Shown here: in pieces, positions 14,408 to 22,151 of the stretch | Position numbering within the stretch: the stretch's first letter is position 1 | How the letters are laid out: each line of letters begins with the position of its first letter | Source of the DNA: an uncultured Flavihumibacter sp. | GTDB lineage: Bacteria > Bacteroidota > Bacteroidia > Chitinophagales > Chitinophagaceae | Direction: 5' to 3' | NCBI GenBank assembly: GCA_946482545.1 | Contig: CAMLRX010000074.1 | Span: 1-24,951, forward strand | DNA length: 24,951 nucleotides | The notes under the pieces: generated by a model | The model's input: the letters and a program-made list of their open reading frames with translations, nothing else | The model's database searches: none | Told to the model about the DNA's origin: nothing | Made by a program: the position numbers and the translations under genes

Positions 14408-16216
14408 ATGGACATCAGAAACATCGCCATCATTGCACACGTTGACCACGGTAAAACTACACTGGTTGACCGCATTTTACACGCCACCAAGGTTTTCCGT
14501 GATAACCAGGACACCGGAGAGTTGATCATGGATAACAACGACCTGGAGCGTGAAAGAGGGATCACCATCTTCAGTAAGAACGCCGCCGTTAAATACAAAG
14601 ACGTGAAAATCAACGTTATTGATACCCCGGGCCACGCCGACTTTGGCGGTGAGGTGGAAAGGGTACTCAAAATGGCCGATGGTGTGATCCTGCTGGTAGA
14701 TGCGTTCGAGGGCCCTATGCCCCAAACCCGTTTCGTACTGCAGAAAGCGCTTCAACTGAACCTGAAACCGCTCGTGGTGATCAACAAGGTAGATAAGCCG
14801 AACTGCCGTCCCGATGAAGTGCACGACGCTGTTTTTGAACTGTTCTTCAACCTGGACGCTACCGAAGAACAACTGAACTTCCCCACTTTCTACGGAAGTG
14901 GTAAGAACAACTGGTTCAACGACTCCCTTACTGAAATAGAAGGTATCGATCCCCTGCTGGACGGTATCCTGAAATATGTACCCGCTCCCAAAGTGAATGA
15001 AGGTCCGCTCCAGTTGCAGATCACTTCACTGGATTACTCTTCCTTCCTGGGCCGTATTGCCATCGGGAAAGTAACCCGCGGCAGCGTGAAAGAAGGTCAG
15101 CCCATCGCATTGATGCAGGCCGACGGTACCATCAAAAAGCAACGCGTAAAAGAACTGTACGTGTTTGAAGGCATGGGCAAGAAAAGGGCCACTGAAGTAA
15201 TCGCGGGTGACCTTTGCGCCGTGGTTGGTCTGGAAGATTTCAACATTGGTGACACCATCGCCGATGCTGAAACACCTGAAGCGCTGCCAGTAATCAGCGT
15301 GGATGAGCCTACCATGAACATGACTTTCTCCATTAACAACTCGCCTTTCTTCGGACGCGATGGTAAATTCGTTACCAGCCGCCACCTCCGCGACAGGCTG
15401 ATCAAAGAAACAGAAAAGAACCTCGCCCTCCGTGTGGTGGACACCGACAGCGGCGATACCTTCCTGGTATATGGCCGTGGTATCCTGCACCTGGGCGTAC
15501 TGATAGAAACCATGCGCCGCGAAGGCTACGAACTTACCGTGGGTCAGCCCCAGGTAATCGTGAAGCATATTGACGGGAAAAAAATGGAACCTTACGAAAA
15601 CCTGGTGGTGGACGTGCCACAGGAGTTCGCCTCTAAAGTAATCGACCTGGTTACCCGCCGTAAAGGGGAGATGCTGGTAATGGAAACTAAAGGTGAAATG
15701 CAACACCTTGAATTCGAAATCCCCTCCCGCGGACTGATAGGGCTGCGTACCCAAATGCTGACCGCCACTACCGGCGAAGCTGTAATGGCGCACCGTTTCA
15801 CCGAATACAAGCCCTGGAAAGGGGTGATTCCCGGAAGAAGCAATGGCGTGCTGCTGGCCAAACAAACCGGCACCACCACAGGCTACTCCATCGATAAACT
15901 GAACGACCGCGGTACTTTCTTTGTGGATCCGGGAGAAGAAGTGTATGCCGGACAGATCATCGCCGAACACATTAAACCAGGCGACCTGGTGGTGAACGCG
16001 ATCGAAGGAAAAAAACTGACCAACATGCGCGCGAGCGGAAGCGACGCGGCTACCAATATTGCCCCCAAAACCCTGATGACGCTGGAAGAATGTATGGAAT
16101 ACATTCAACAGGACGAGTGCATCGAGGTTACGCCCAACTTCATCCGGATGCGTAAAATCCACCTGGATGAAAACGAGCGTTTGAGGCAGCAGAAATCAAT
16201 GAAAGCGGAAGCCTAA
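14408..16216 (+). CDS. typA: Translational GTPase TypA/BipA
   Basis: A ribosome-binding GTPase of the EF-G/LepA group, implicated in ribosome assembly and in stress or low-temperature growth. The 602 residues match the family length. GTPase motifs: AHVDHGKT (10-17), ERGIT (49-53), DTPGHADFGGEVERVL (72-87) and NKVDKPNCRPDEV (126-138). Family-specific C-terminal blocks are also present: EPTMNMTFSINNSPFFGRDG, the FEIPSRGLIGLRTQ motif and KKLTNMRASGSD. The start ATG follows a good TAnnTTTG promoter box by about 30 bp. An intrinsic terminator follows 35 bp after the stop, so it is a single-gene unit. Codon use looks like that of a well-expressed housekeeping gene. Confidence 0.97.
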   Translation: MDIRNIAIIAHVDHGKTTLVDRILHATKVFRDNQDTGELIMDNNDLERERGITIFSKNAAVKYKDVKINVIDTPGHADFGGEVERVLKMADGVILLVDAFEGPMPQTRFVLQKALQLNLKPLVVINKVDKPNCRPDEVHDAVFELFFNLDATEEQLNFPTFYGSGKNNWFNDSLTEIEGIDPLLDGILKYVPAPKVNEGPLQLQITSLDYSSFLGRIAIGKVTRGSVKEGQPIALMQADGTIKKQRVKELYVFEGMGKKRATEVIAGDLCAVVGLEDFNIGDTIADAETPEALPVISVDEPTMNMTFSINNSPFFGRDGKFVTSRHLRDRLIKETEKNLALRVVDTDSGDTFLVYGRGILHLGVLIETMRREGYELTVGQPQVIVKHIDGKKMEPYENLVVDVPQEFASKVIDLVTRRKGEMLVMETKGEMQHLEFEIPSRGLIGLRTQMLTATTGEAVMAHRFTEYKPWKGVIPGRSNGVLLAKQTGTTTGYSIDKLNDRGTFFVDPGEEVYAGQIIAEHIKPGDLVVNAIEGKKLTNMRASGSDAATNIAPKTLMTLEECMEYIQQDECIEVTPNFIRMRKIHLDENERLRQQKSMKAEA

Positions 16217-16251
16217 CTTCTTTTCACCATATTTCTCTCGTAAATGTTCAC

Positions 16252-16277
16252 GGCCGCCTCTTTTGGGGCGGCCTTTT
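16252..16277 (+). terminator. Intrinsic terminator of typA
   Basis: Perfect 7-bp GC-rich arms GGCCGCC (16252-16258) and GGCGGCC (16267-16273) with an 8-nt loop, followed directly by TTTTACTTTTC. It has the correct shape and orientation for ending the typA transcript. Confidence 0.85.
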
Positions 16278-16310
16278 ACTTTTCAGGGTTTTAATGGTAC
16301 TGAACGGGCC

Positions 16311-16327
16311 TGGCGCACTTCGCGCCA
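16311..16327. promoter_or_regulatory. Inverted repeat TGGCGC-ACTTC-GCGCCA
   Basis: Perfect 6-bp arms centred about 19 bp upstream of the start of the -7 box at 16338, so it would overlap the -33 region of the small membrane protein gene. A repressor operator is possible; no regulator is known. Confidence 0.35.
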
Positions 16328-16337
16328 CCGATTGCCG

Positions 16338-16345
16338 TATTTTTG
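16338..16345 (+). promoter_or_regulatory. -7 box of the small CxxC membrane protein gene
   Basis: Reads TATTTTTG then CAG, a full match to TAnnTTTG, 16 bp upstream of the ATG at 16362. Confidence 0.55.
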
Positions 16346-16361
16346 CAGAAATTCATTTGTA

Positions 16362-16577
16362 ATGAAAAGAGGTGTATTGGTGCTGGGCATTTGCCTGCTT
16401 ACAGCGGGTTTCTGGGGGAACAGGGCTTCCGCCCAATGTTCCATCTGTACCAAAACAGCGCAGCAAATGGGAGAGAAGCCCGCGAAAGGCATGAACTCCG
16501 GCATCATCTACCTGATGCTGACACCGCTGGCCATTATGGGCTACATTGGTTACCGCTGGTACCAGAGCAACCGCTAA
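16362..16577 (+). CDS. Small secreted/membrane protein with CxxC motif, function unknown
   Basis: A 71-residue protein with a signal peptide (MKRGVLVLGICLL to about ASAQ, residue 25), a short exported segment opening with CSICTK (Cys26 and Cys29), and one C-terminal membrane helix (IIYLMLTPLAIMGYIGYRW, about 46-64). The predicted mature form thus begins at the CxxC and is held in the inner membrane. I recall similar small proteins (CSxC, then GLNxGILYL) in other Bacteroidota, so it is probably a conserved clade protein. CxxC could bind a metal or heme, or act in thiol exchange; the sequence does not decide. A larger open frame begins at 16263, but the promoter box at 16338 and the signal peptide fix the ATG at 16362. 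It converges on meaB with 4 bp between stops. Confidence 0.75.
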   Translation: MKRGVLVLGICLLTAGFWGNRASAQCSICTKTAQQMGEKPAKGMNSGIIYLMLTPLAIMGYIGYRWYQSNR

Positions 16578-16581
16578 AGCC

Positions 16582-17490
16582 TTATACTTTTTCTTCTACC
16601 AGTCTGTACAGGTTAAAATTTCCTTTCTCTAATAGTTGTGTGATTTCTTCGCGTAATACGGAACGGCTCATGTTTTTCATTCTCTTCTGCTGAATGAGTT
16701 GCCATGCTTTTTCGGTGAGTAATCCCGCACGGTCCTCCAGGGAAAAGGATTGGGTGAAATACGCTTGTATTGCGAGTGACAATTCCTGAATTCCTTCCTG
16801 TGTGCTGGCGACGGTTTTTAAGATGGGCTTGTGTTCCGCCGTATGTTTGAGGGATGGGTACAGGTGTTGCTGCAGGTTTTTTACGAAGCGGTTGGCTTCG
16901 GGGCGATCGGCTTTGTTGACCACGAAAATATCCGCGATTTCCATGAGGCCAGCTTTCATGGTCTGGATGTCGTCGCCAGCTTCGGGCACGAGCACTACGA
17001 GGGTAAGGTCCGCGAGTCCTGCGATTTCCACTTCGCTTTGTCCTACGCCTACTGTTTCCACTAGAATATAATCGTATGCTGCGAACTTGAGCAGTTCGGT
17101 TATTTCCAGCACTTTGGGGTGAAGTCCGCCGAGCCAGCCGCGGGTGGCGAGGGACCTGATATACACTTTTGGTTCATCGTACCATCTGCCCATTCTTATG
17201 CGGTCGCCCAATACCGCGCCTTTGCTGAAGGGGGAGGAGGGGTCGATGCAAAGGATGGCGATCTTTTTATCCAGTTGGAGGAGTGATTCGGTGAGTGCAT
17301 CGGTTAAAGTACTTTTTCCTGCGCCCGGAGGGCCGGTAATGCCGATGATGCGGGTGGAATTGTTCTGGGGAAGTGCGGCGAGCAGGGCATCATAACCGGG
17401 CGCTTCATTTTCGATGAAGGAGATGGCCCGGGAGAGTGTGCGGATATTGCCCTTTTGAATATCTTGTATGGTAAGTGTTGCTTCCTTCAT
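16582..17490 (-). CDS. meaB: Methylmalonyl-CoA mutase-associated GTPase MeaB
   Basis: A G3E-family P-loop GTPase that loads and protects the B12-dependent methylmalonyl-CoA mutase. The 302-residue product shows Walker A GPPGAGKST (53-61), DPSSPFSKGAVLGDRIRM (83-100), LVETVGVGQSEVE (143-155) and the base-specificity NKAD (192-195). The family was once annotated as an arginine/ornithine transport kinase (ArgK), which is misleading. The mutase subunits are not in this window. The gene follows the GT4 glycosyltransferase by 18 bp on the same strand and is probably co-transcribed with it, a chance-looking pairing with no obvious shared function. The C-terminal helical part (EKAWQLIQQKRMKNMSRSVL) fits the family's dimerisation arm. 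Confidence 0.92.
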   Translation of the reverse strand: MKEATLTIQDIQKGNIRTLSRAISFIENEAPGYDALLAALPQNNSTRIIGITGPPGAGKSTLTDALTESLLQLDKKIAILCIDPSSPFSKGAVLGDRIRMGRWYDEPKVYIRSLATRGWLGGLHPKVLEITELLKFAAYDYILVETVGVGQSEVEIAGLADLTLVVLVPEAGDDIQTMKAGLMEIADIFVVNKADRPEANRFVKNLQQHLYPSLKHTAEHKPILKTVASTQEGIQELSLAIQAYFTQSFSLEDRAGLLTEKAWQLIQQKRMKNMSRSVLREEITQLLEKGNFNLYRLVEEKV

Positions 17491-17508
17491 GGCGTATCCT
17501 GCTCCGAT

Positions 17509-18573
17509 TTATATTTCTGCGAGCATTGCTTTGTACAAAGAAATGTATTCTTCCGCTGCTTTTTCCCAATTAAATTGAGCCGCGTAGTTTTTTCGTGCCT
17601 GTACTGCAGCATCCGACTGGTTGGAGTCTGGCGCATTTCTTATTGTATGTGCCATGTATTCGGGATCGAAATTTTCCCAGAAAATTGCCTGGTCGCCTCC
17701 TATTTCCAGTAAACTGGTGAGGGGAGAAGAAAAAACGGGCTTCCCTGCATAAAACGCTTCAATTACCGGGAGTCCGAATCCTTCAAACAGAGATGGGAAA
17801 AGAAAAGCGGAGCAGTGCGCGTACAACCAGTTTTTCTCTTCAGCAGAAGGCTGGTGCAGGCGTATGATGTTTTGCAAGTCTAGCGCTACTATTCTTTTTT
17901 CCATCTGTTGCGCATAAGACGTTTGCCAGTTTCCTGCGATAACCAATGTTTTTTCGGGAAGGAAGCGCATCATTTCCACCAACGTGTGTGTATTTTTCTT
18001 AGCGGTAAGGCTGGAAATGTGAAAAAGAAAATCTTCCGGCGGTAATTGTTTTGGCGCTTGCGATGGCTGGTTGAGTGGATTGGCGACGCCGTTCCTGATC
18101 ACATGAATTGCTTTTCCGTTGAGGTTAAGGTGATGCCTTACTTCTTCTGCAGAGAAATTAGAAATGGTGGAAATAACGGATGCGCGATTGGTTTTTTGCT
18201 GGATTATGCGCTTGTATTTTTCGGCTTTCCAACCTGTTTTTTCATAGAGTAAGTTCAGGTCGTGAATGGTGAGCAGCACTTTTTTGGTGGAATGCGCGGG
18301 ATCATAACCGGTGGTTTGGTGCAGGGAGTGCCATATATCGAAAGCCGGCATGGTGCCCGGGAAATACCTGGAACGGAAACCTGTTTGGAAATAGGTGAAC
18401 GCGTTTCCCCAATGCCCAACGAAGGATGGGGGTACCAATGCGCAGAGTGCAATTCCTTCTTTTTTTAATGCGGGAGCTTTTTCAGCGAGTACGGTGGCGT
18501 AACGGAAAGAAACTTCTCCGAGTCCTACATACGGGTCTTTCAGCTTTTCTAAGTCGATCAATATCCGCTTCAT
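17509..18573 (-). CDS. GT4-family glycosyltransferase
   Basis: A GT-B fold retaining glycosyltransferase of 354 residues. The N-terminal half begins MKRILIDLEKLKDPYVGLG and contains LLTIHDLNLLYEK (100-112). The C-terminal half carries FHISSLTAKKNTHTLVE (184-200; Lys192/193 likely contact the donor phosphates) and the EX7E signature in FPSLFEGFGLPVIEAF (259-274, Glu264 and Glu272). The donor is probably a nucleotide sugar; the acceptor is unknown. The frame stays open to an upstream ATG at 18625-18627 and another at 18598-18600. I prefer 18573 because homologues that I recall begin at MKRILIDLEKL and the extra residues are unstructured. A near-match promoter box TAAATTG lies at 18614-18620 (-), which also argues for the shorter form. 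meaB follows 18 bp downstream. Confidence 0.85.
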   Translation of the reverse strand: MKRILIDLEKLKDPYVGLGEVSFRYATVLAEKAPALKKEGIALCALVPPSFVGHWGNAFTYFQTGFRSRYFPGTMPAFDIWHSLHQTTGYDPAHSTKKVLLTIHDLNLLYEKTGWKAEKYKRIIQQKTNRASVISTISNFSAEEVRHHLNLNGKAIHVIRNGVANPLNQPSQAPKQLPPEDFLFHISSLTAKKNTHTLVEMMRFLPEKTLVIAGNWQTSYAQQMEKRIVALDLQNIIRLHQPSAEEKNWLYAHCSAFLFPSLFEGFGLPVIEAFYAGKPVFSSPLTSLLEIGGDQAIFWENFDPEYMAHTIRNAPDSNQSDAAVQARKNYAAQFNWEKAAEEYISLYKAMLAEI

Positions 18574-18665
18574 ATTTGATACTGGGCTGGAGCTGTTCAT
18601 AATTTGCACACTGCAATTTAGTGGCATAAACCAACACGTATCTCTTTCATTGAGGATTTCTACCT

Positions 18666-18707
18666 AAAAAATAACCGGCCCTGGTATTCCAGAGCCGGTT
18701 ATTTTTT
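18666..18707. terminator. Strong bidirectional intrinsic terminator
   Basis: A perfect 14-bp inverted repeat (AAAAAATAACCGGC 18666-18679; GCCGGTTATTTTTT 18694-18707) continues inside, after one mismatched pair, as CTGG-TATT-CCAG (18681-18692), giving an 18-bp stem. A and T tails on the two sides let it work on either strand. It lies 16 bp after the stop of the leftward lipoprotein gene and ends that transcript before the GT4 gene. Confidence 0.9.
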
Positions 18708-18723
18708 CCTCCTGTAAAAACAG

Positions 18724-19740
18724 TTACCACAAAGGCGCTTGCGCTGTTCCTGCGTTTGTCCATTGGTTCTGGATTACATCACCTACAATATGATGCGTAA
18801 TAGAACCATACAAGTTGAGCGTCCAGTAAGCGGTACCCAGGGTGCCGCTTCCGTTGAATTGCCCTAAAAGCAACACATAATCACTGTTGGCCTGTACTGA
18901 AGTATTAAAACTGATGTTGGGGCCCGCGAAATAAGCACCCTGTCCGGGAACATTTACAGTAGCGGTACCGGCAAGATTAGTTGAGATATTGCGAAGTTCG
19001 GAAGCGGGTCTCCACTTTTTGCCCTTCCATTCGAGTTTAATCCTCAGCGTCAGGTAGGTGGCCCAATAGTAAAAGAAGCCATCAGAATAACCTTCAAAGA
19101 AAGATATTACTTCATGCACATATTTCCGGTTTCCAACAATAGGCGTTTGCTGAACAAACTCATATTGGTGGCGGGCATCGCCGGCGTTGAATCCCATATT
19201 AAAATAATCTGCTGCTATTTCCCTGGAGCCATTCTCATAAACCGGTAATACTTTACTGCCGGCCTTGAGTTTTTTCTCTACTTTGTCGGGATTTGCTTTA
19301 AAGTAAGCCAGTTCACTTCGCTTTTCAGCAGAAATGTAATATTTCATGTTATTATGGTACCAGATGATTTCATTACCAATCTGTATTTCCCCTTTGCTGT
19401 TTAAGAGGGAAAGGTGGCCTGGGGTAAAATTAAAATCCGCCAGCGCTTCAAGCTGCTTGTTCTGCGCATCATCTTGAAGATAAAAAGCTTCTAAGGCGGC
19501 ATTAAGTGAGAGAAAACCAGTCTCTTTACCTGGAATGCCTTTAAGTGATCCTGTTTTATTCAGGGCTGTAAGCGCTTCATTAAACGTGGTTACATTCTTA
19601 AAGACCAACCTCCCCTGGTCAACAGCAATGGGAGCATCTTGCGAACGGATCTCTTCGGAAATTACGGAACTTGATTTTTTACAGGAGGAAAGTGCAAACA
19701 ATACACCAATGGCCAGAGCGGCCGTGCGTCTTAATTTCAT
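18724..19740 (-). CDS. Lipoprotein of unknown function
   Basis: A 338-residue protein with a lipoprotein signal peptide: basic MKLRR, hydrophobic core, lipobox FALSSC with Cys20 as the modified residue, then KKSSS. I do not recognise the family. The body has an alpha-helical part (about 50-110, FNEALTAL and SLNAALEAFYL), then an aromatic-rich, probably beta-rich part (about 190-335) with many Tyr, Trp and Gly, as in surface adhesin or carbohydrate-binding domains. No catalytic motif stands out. It is a single-gene unit: divergent from the glycosyltransferase gene at 19863 and ended by a strong terminator. Outer membrane or surface placement is plausible from the lipobox, but the acidic export signal known from some Bacteroidota lipoproteins is not seen after Cys20. 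Confidence 0.75.
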   Translation of the reverse strand: MKLRRTAALAIGVLFALSSCKKSSSVISEEIRSQDAPIAVDQGRLVFKNVTTFNEALTALNKTGSLKGIPGKETGFLSLNAALEAFYLQDDAQNKQLEALADFNFTPGHLSLLNSKGEIQIGNEIIWYHNNMKYYISAEKRSELAYFKANPDKVEKKLKAGSKVLPVYENGSREIAADYFNMGFNAGDARHQYEFVQQTPIVGNRKYVHEVISFFEGYSDGFFYYWATYLTLRIKLEWKGKKWRPASELRNISTNLAGTATVNVPGQGAYFAGPNISFNTSVQANSDYVLLLGQFNGSGTLGTAYWTLNLYGSITHHIVGDVIQNQWTNAGTAQAPLW

Positions 19741-19789
19741 AATAATAAGGTTTTTCTAAAAATATGCATCATCTTCCAGACAATGAAAT

Positions 19790-19797
19790 TAATTTTG
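19790..19797 (+). promoter_or_regulatory. -7 box for the glycosyltransferase-lptC operon
   Basis: Reads TAATTTTG, a full match to TAnnTTTG, giving a leader of about 60 nt before the ATG at 19863. The leader holds a small inverted repeat GATCA-N8-TGATC (19820-19837). No -33 element is recognised. Confidence 0.5.
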
Positions 19798-19862
19798 GGT
19801 GAAGAACACTTTAGTTAACGATCACCGGTAAATGATCTTAAAAAATTGCTACGTTATACGAT

Positions 19863-20747
19863 ATGCGAATTTCAGGATTTACTTATGTGCGGAATGGACT
19901 AGAACTGGGTTACCCATTCATTGAATCTATTCGTTCCATTCTTCCGATATGCGATGAAATAGTGGTGGCCGTTGGCGACTCCCATGATGGAACACGTGAG
20001 GCAGTGGAAGCCATTGATCCACGAAAAATAAAAATTGTGGATACTGTCTGGGACATGCAACTCAGAAAAGGAGGAAAAGTATTTGCCCAGCAATCAAATG
20101 CGGCACTGGATGCCATAACAGGAGAATGGGCGATACATATTCAGGCGGATGAAGTGATGCATGAAAAGGATCTTCCCCTTCTGCTGGAAGCTATCCATAA
20201 TAATGAGCGTAATGAAAAACTGGATGGTTTTATACAGCCATTTCTTCATTTCTGGGGAACTTATGATTACATAAGAACCTCCAGGAAGGTGCATAAACAT
20301 GAGATTCGCGTATTCAGAAACAATAAATACATCCGCGCTTATAACGATTCACAAGGTTTCAGAATATACAAAAATGCAGACACTTACAGGGCGGGAGAAA
20401 AAGGCAAAAAACTTCGGGTAAAGAAAATTGATGCCCCGGTTTATCATTACAATGCTGTTCGTCCGGCGAAACTATTGAATAAAAAAAGAGACAATTTCCT
20501 GATACATTGGAACATAGAAAATAAAGAAAAGGAGTTTGACTACCAGAAAGTAGACCGTCTGGAAAAATTCAACGGGGAGCATCCCGCTGTAATGAAACAC
20601 CTGGTCGAAAACATGGACTGGCATTTTGAATTCGATCCCGCAAAAGCATATTGGGAAAAGAAAAAAGATAAATACCTTCAACCCATTGAGGACTTCCTCG
20701 GTATCCGCATAGGAGAGTACAAAAACTATATTCTGCTAAAAAAATAG
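19863..20747 (+). CDS. Glycosyltransferase, GT2-like (GT-A fold)
   Basis: The 294-residue protein opens with MRISGFTYVRNGLELGYPF, followed by IVVAVGDSHDGTREAV (33-48), the nucleotide-binding strand of GT-A enzymes. WAIHIQADEVMHE (89-101) has an acidic ADE in the place of the DxD metal-binding motif. It has no signal peptide and no membrane helix, so it is cytoplasmic, probably acting on cell-surface glycans. Sugar and acceptor are unknown. It is the first gene of a compact rightward operon: the next gene begins 2 bp after its stop. AT content appears somewhat higher than in the genes downstream (many AAA codons), which may reflect a different history, but this was not measured. Confidence 0.8.
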   Translation: MRISGFTYVRNGLELGYPFIESIRSILPICDEIVVAVGDSHDGTREAVEAIDPRKIKIVDTVWDMQLRKGGKVFAQQSNAALDAITGEWAIHIQADEVMHEKDLPLLLEAIHNNERNEKLDGFIQPFLHFWGTYDYIRTSRKVHKHEIRVFRNNKYIRAYNDSQGFRIYKNADTYRAGEKGKKLRVKKIDAPVYHYNAVRPAKLLNKKRDNFLIHWNIENKEKEFDYQKVDRLEKFNGEHPAVMKHLVENMDWHFEFDPAKAYWEKKKDKYLQPIEDFLGIRIGEYKNYILLKK

Positions 20748-20749
20748 CT

Positions 20750-21403
20750 TTGATCAATTTCATTCCCATATTTCCGCTCAACATCGTAGTGTATCCCGGC
20801 GAACAGTTGAATCTCCACATTTTTGAACCCCGGTACAAACAATTGATCCGTGAATGTGTGCTGGAAAAGAAACCTTTCGGCATCCCCACTGTGATTGATC
20901 ATAAACTGGAAGAATACGGCACAAGGGTGTTTGTGACAGAGATTGTGAAGGAATATGATAATGGTGAATTGGACATCACGACCCGTGGCGAAGATGTTTT
21001 CCGTATCCTCGAAGTAATCAGAGAGGTGCCCGAAAAGCTTTACGAGGCCGCGATTGTTGATTACCCCGCCAACGTATTTTCCGCCCCACCGCAACTGATG
21101 CCGCGCATCCTGCCTGTGATACGCGAACTCCATAAGCTGCTGAATGTATCGAAGTCTTTTAAAAAGAAAGATGAAGAACTGAGCAGTTACGATGTGGCCC
21201 ACCATGTGGCACTTTCACTGAACGAAGAATATGAATTGCTTACCTTGCTGCGCGAAGACCAGCGGCTGGAATACCTGAAAAGGCACCTGAATAAAGTGGT
21301 GCCATTCCTTTCCCAGATGGAATCGCTGAAAGAAAAGATCAAACTCAACGGGCATTTCCGCAACCTCGAAGGACTCGATTTTGAATGGAAAGCCGACAAA
21401 TAA
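20750..21403 (+). CDS. Lon N-terminal-like (LON substrate-binding) domain protein
   Basis: The 217-residue product begins with the Lon-N signature IPIFPLNIVVYPGEQLNLHI and then EPRYKQLI. It is followed by the beta-rich domain (EYDNGELDITTRGEDVFRIL) and a helical C-terminal part. There is no ATPase or protease domain, so this is a stand-alone Lon-N protein like those found widely in bacteria; its job is unknown (substrate or adaptor binding is the usual guess). The only sensible start is TTG at 20750, because no in-frame ATG or GTG lies near and the conserved domain starts three residues later. That TTG comes 2 bp after the glycosyltransferase TAG, which suggests translational coupling. coaX begins 10 bp after its stop. 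Confidence 0.85.
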   Translation: MINFIPIFPLNIVVYPGEQLNLHIFEPRYKQLIRECVLEKKPFGIPTVIDHKLEEYGTRVFVTEIVKEYDNGELDITTRGEDVFRILEVIREVPEKLYEAAIVDYPANVFSAPPQLMPRILPVIRELHKLLNVSKSFKKKDEELSSYDVAHHVALSLNEEYELLTLLREDQRLEYLKRHLNKVVPFLSQMESLKEKIKLNGHFRNLEGLDFEWKADK

Positions 21404-21413
21404 TACGCCTGAC

Positions 21414-22151
21414 ATGGTTGTAACCCTGTGTTTCGACTTCGGGAACACCCGGAAAAAAGTAGCGGTATTCACCGATGGAACATTTATGGAAGAAGTATTT
21501 CTGGAAGATGATAACCCCGCTACCATAAAAACATTACTCGAAAAATGGCGGCCGGCACGCACCATTCTTTCCTCCGTGGTGCACCACCATCCGGAGCTGG
21601 AAACTTTACTCGCGGCAAACGGCTGGTTCCATAAACTCAACCACCTCAGCAAACTGAATTTCCTTACCCCGGTAGGCAAACCGGAAACCATCGGGGCCGA
21701 CCGTCTCGCCATGATGAGCGCCGCTGTTCACCTGTTTCCAGGGGCAAATACACTAGTGGTAGGACTCGGAACATGCATTACCTACAACTTCATCAACAAG
21801 TACGGGGCATTCATGGGTGGGGGAATTTCTCCCGGTATGGAAATGCGCTTCCGGTCACTGAAAGAACAGACCGCCAAGCTCCCTTTGATCGAAAAGAACT
21901 GGGATTTCCCGCTCACCGGGTATGATACAAAAACAAATATTCTGAGTGGGGTACTCTTCGGAATGGCCCGTGAAATCGATGGTTTCATCGATTTATACGC
22001 TGAAAAATACAGGAACTTTAACGTGCTTTTAACCGGGGGTGATACACCCTTTTTTGCACGGCATCTGAAAAATAAGATATTTGCAGACCCTCAACTAATA
22101 TATAAAGGATTGTATGCGATTTGTGAGCACAATTTTCAACAGGAAAAATAA
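21414..22151 (+). CDS. coaX: Type III pantothenate kinase
   Basis: Phosphorylates pantothenate, the first step of coenzyme A synthesis, in the cytoplasm. The 245 residues show the ASKHA-fold motifs of CoaX: CFDFGNTRKK (6-15, phosphate loop), IGADRLAMMSAA (93-104, with the catalytic Asp96) and GLGTCITYNFI (117-127). MGGGISPGMEMRF (134-146) and VLLTGGD (204-210) follow. In most family members the third motif begins with Asp (DxGT), the monovalent-cation ligand; here it is Gly117. I recall the same change in other Chitinophagaceae CoaX, so it is probably a clade trait, not damage. The ATG at 21414 is preferred over an upstream TTG at 21381 that overlaps the Lon-N gene. The next gene starts inside its 3' end. 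Confidence 0.93.
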   Translation: MVVTLCFDFGNTRKKVAVFTDGTFMEEVFLEDDNPATIKTLLEKWRPARTILSSVVHHHPELETLLAANGWFHKLNHLSKLNFLTPVGKPETIGADRLAMMSAAVHLFPGANTLVVGLGTCITYNFINKYGAFMGGGISPGMEMRFRSLKEQTAKLPLIEKNWDFPLTGYDTKTNILSGVLFGMAREIDGFIDLYAEKYRNFNVLLTGGDTPFFARHLKNKIFADPQLIYKGLYAICEHNFQQEK

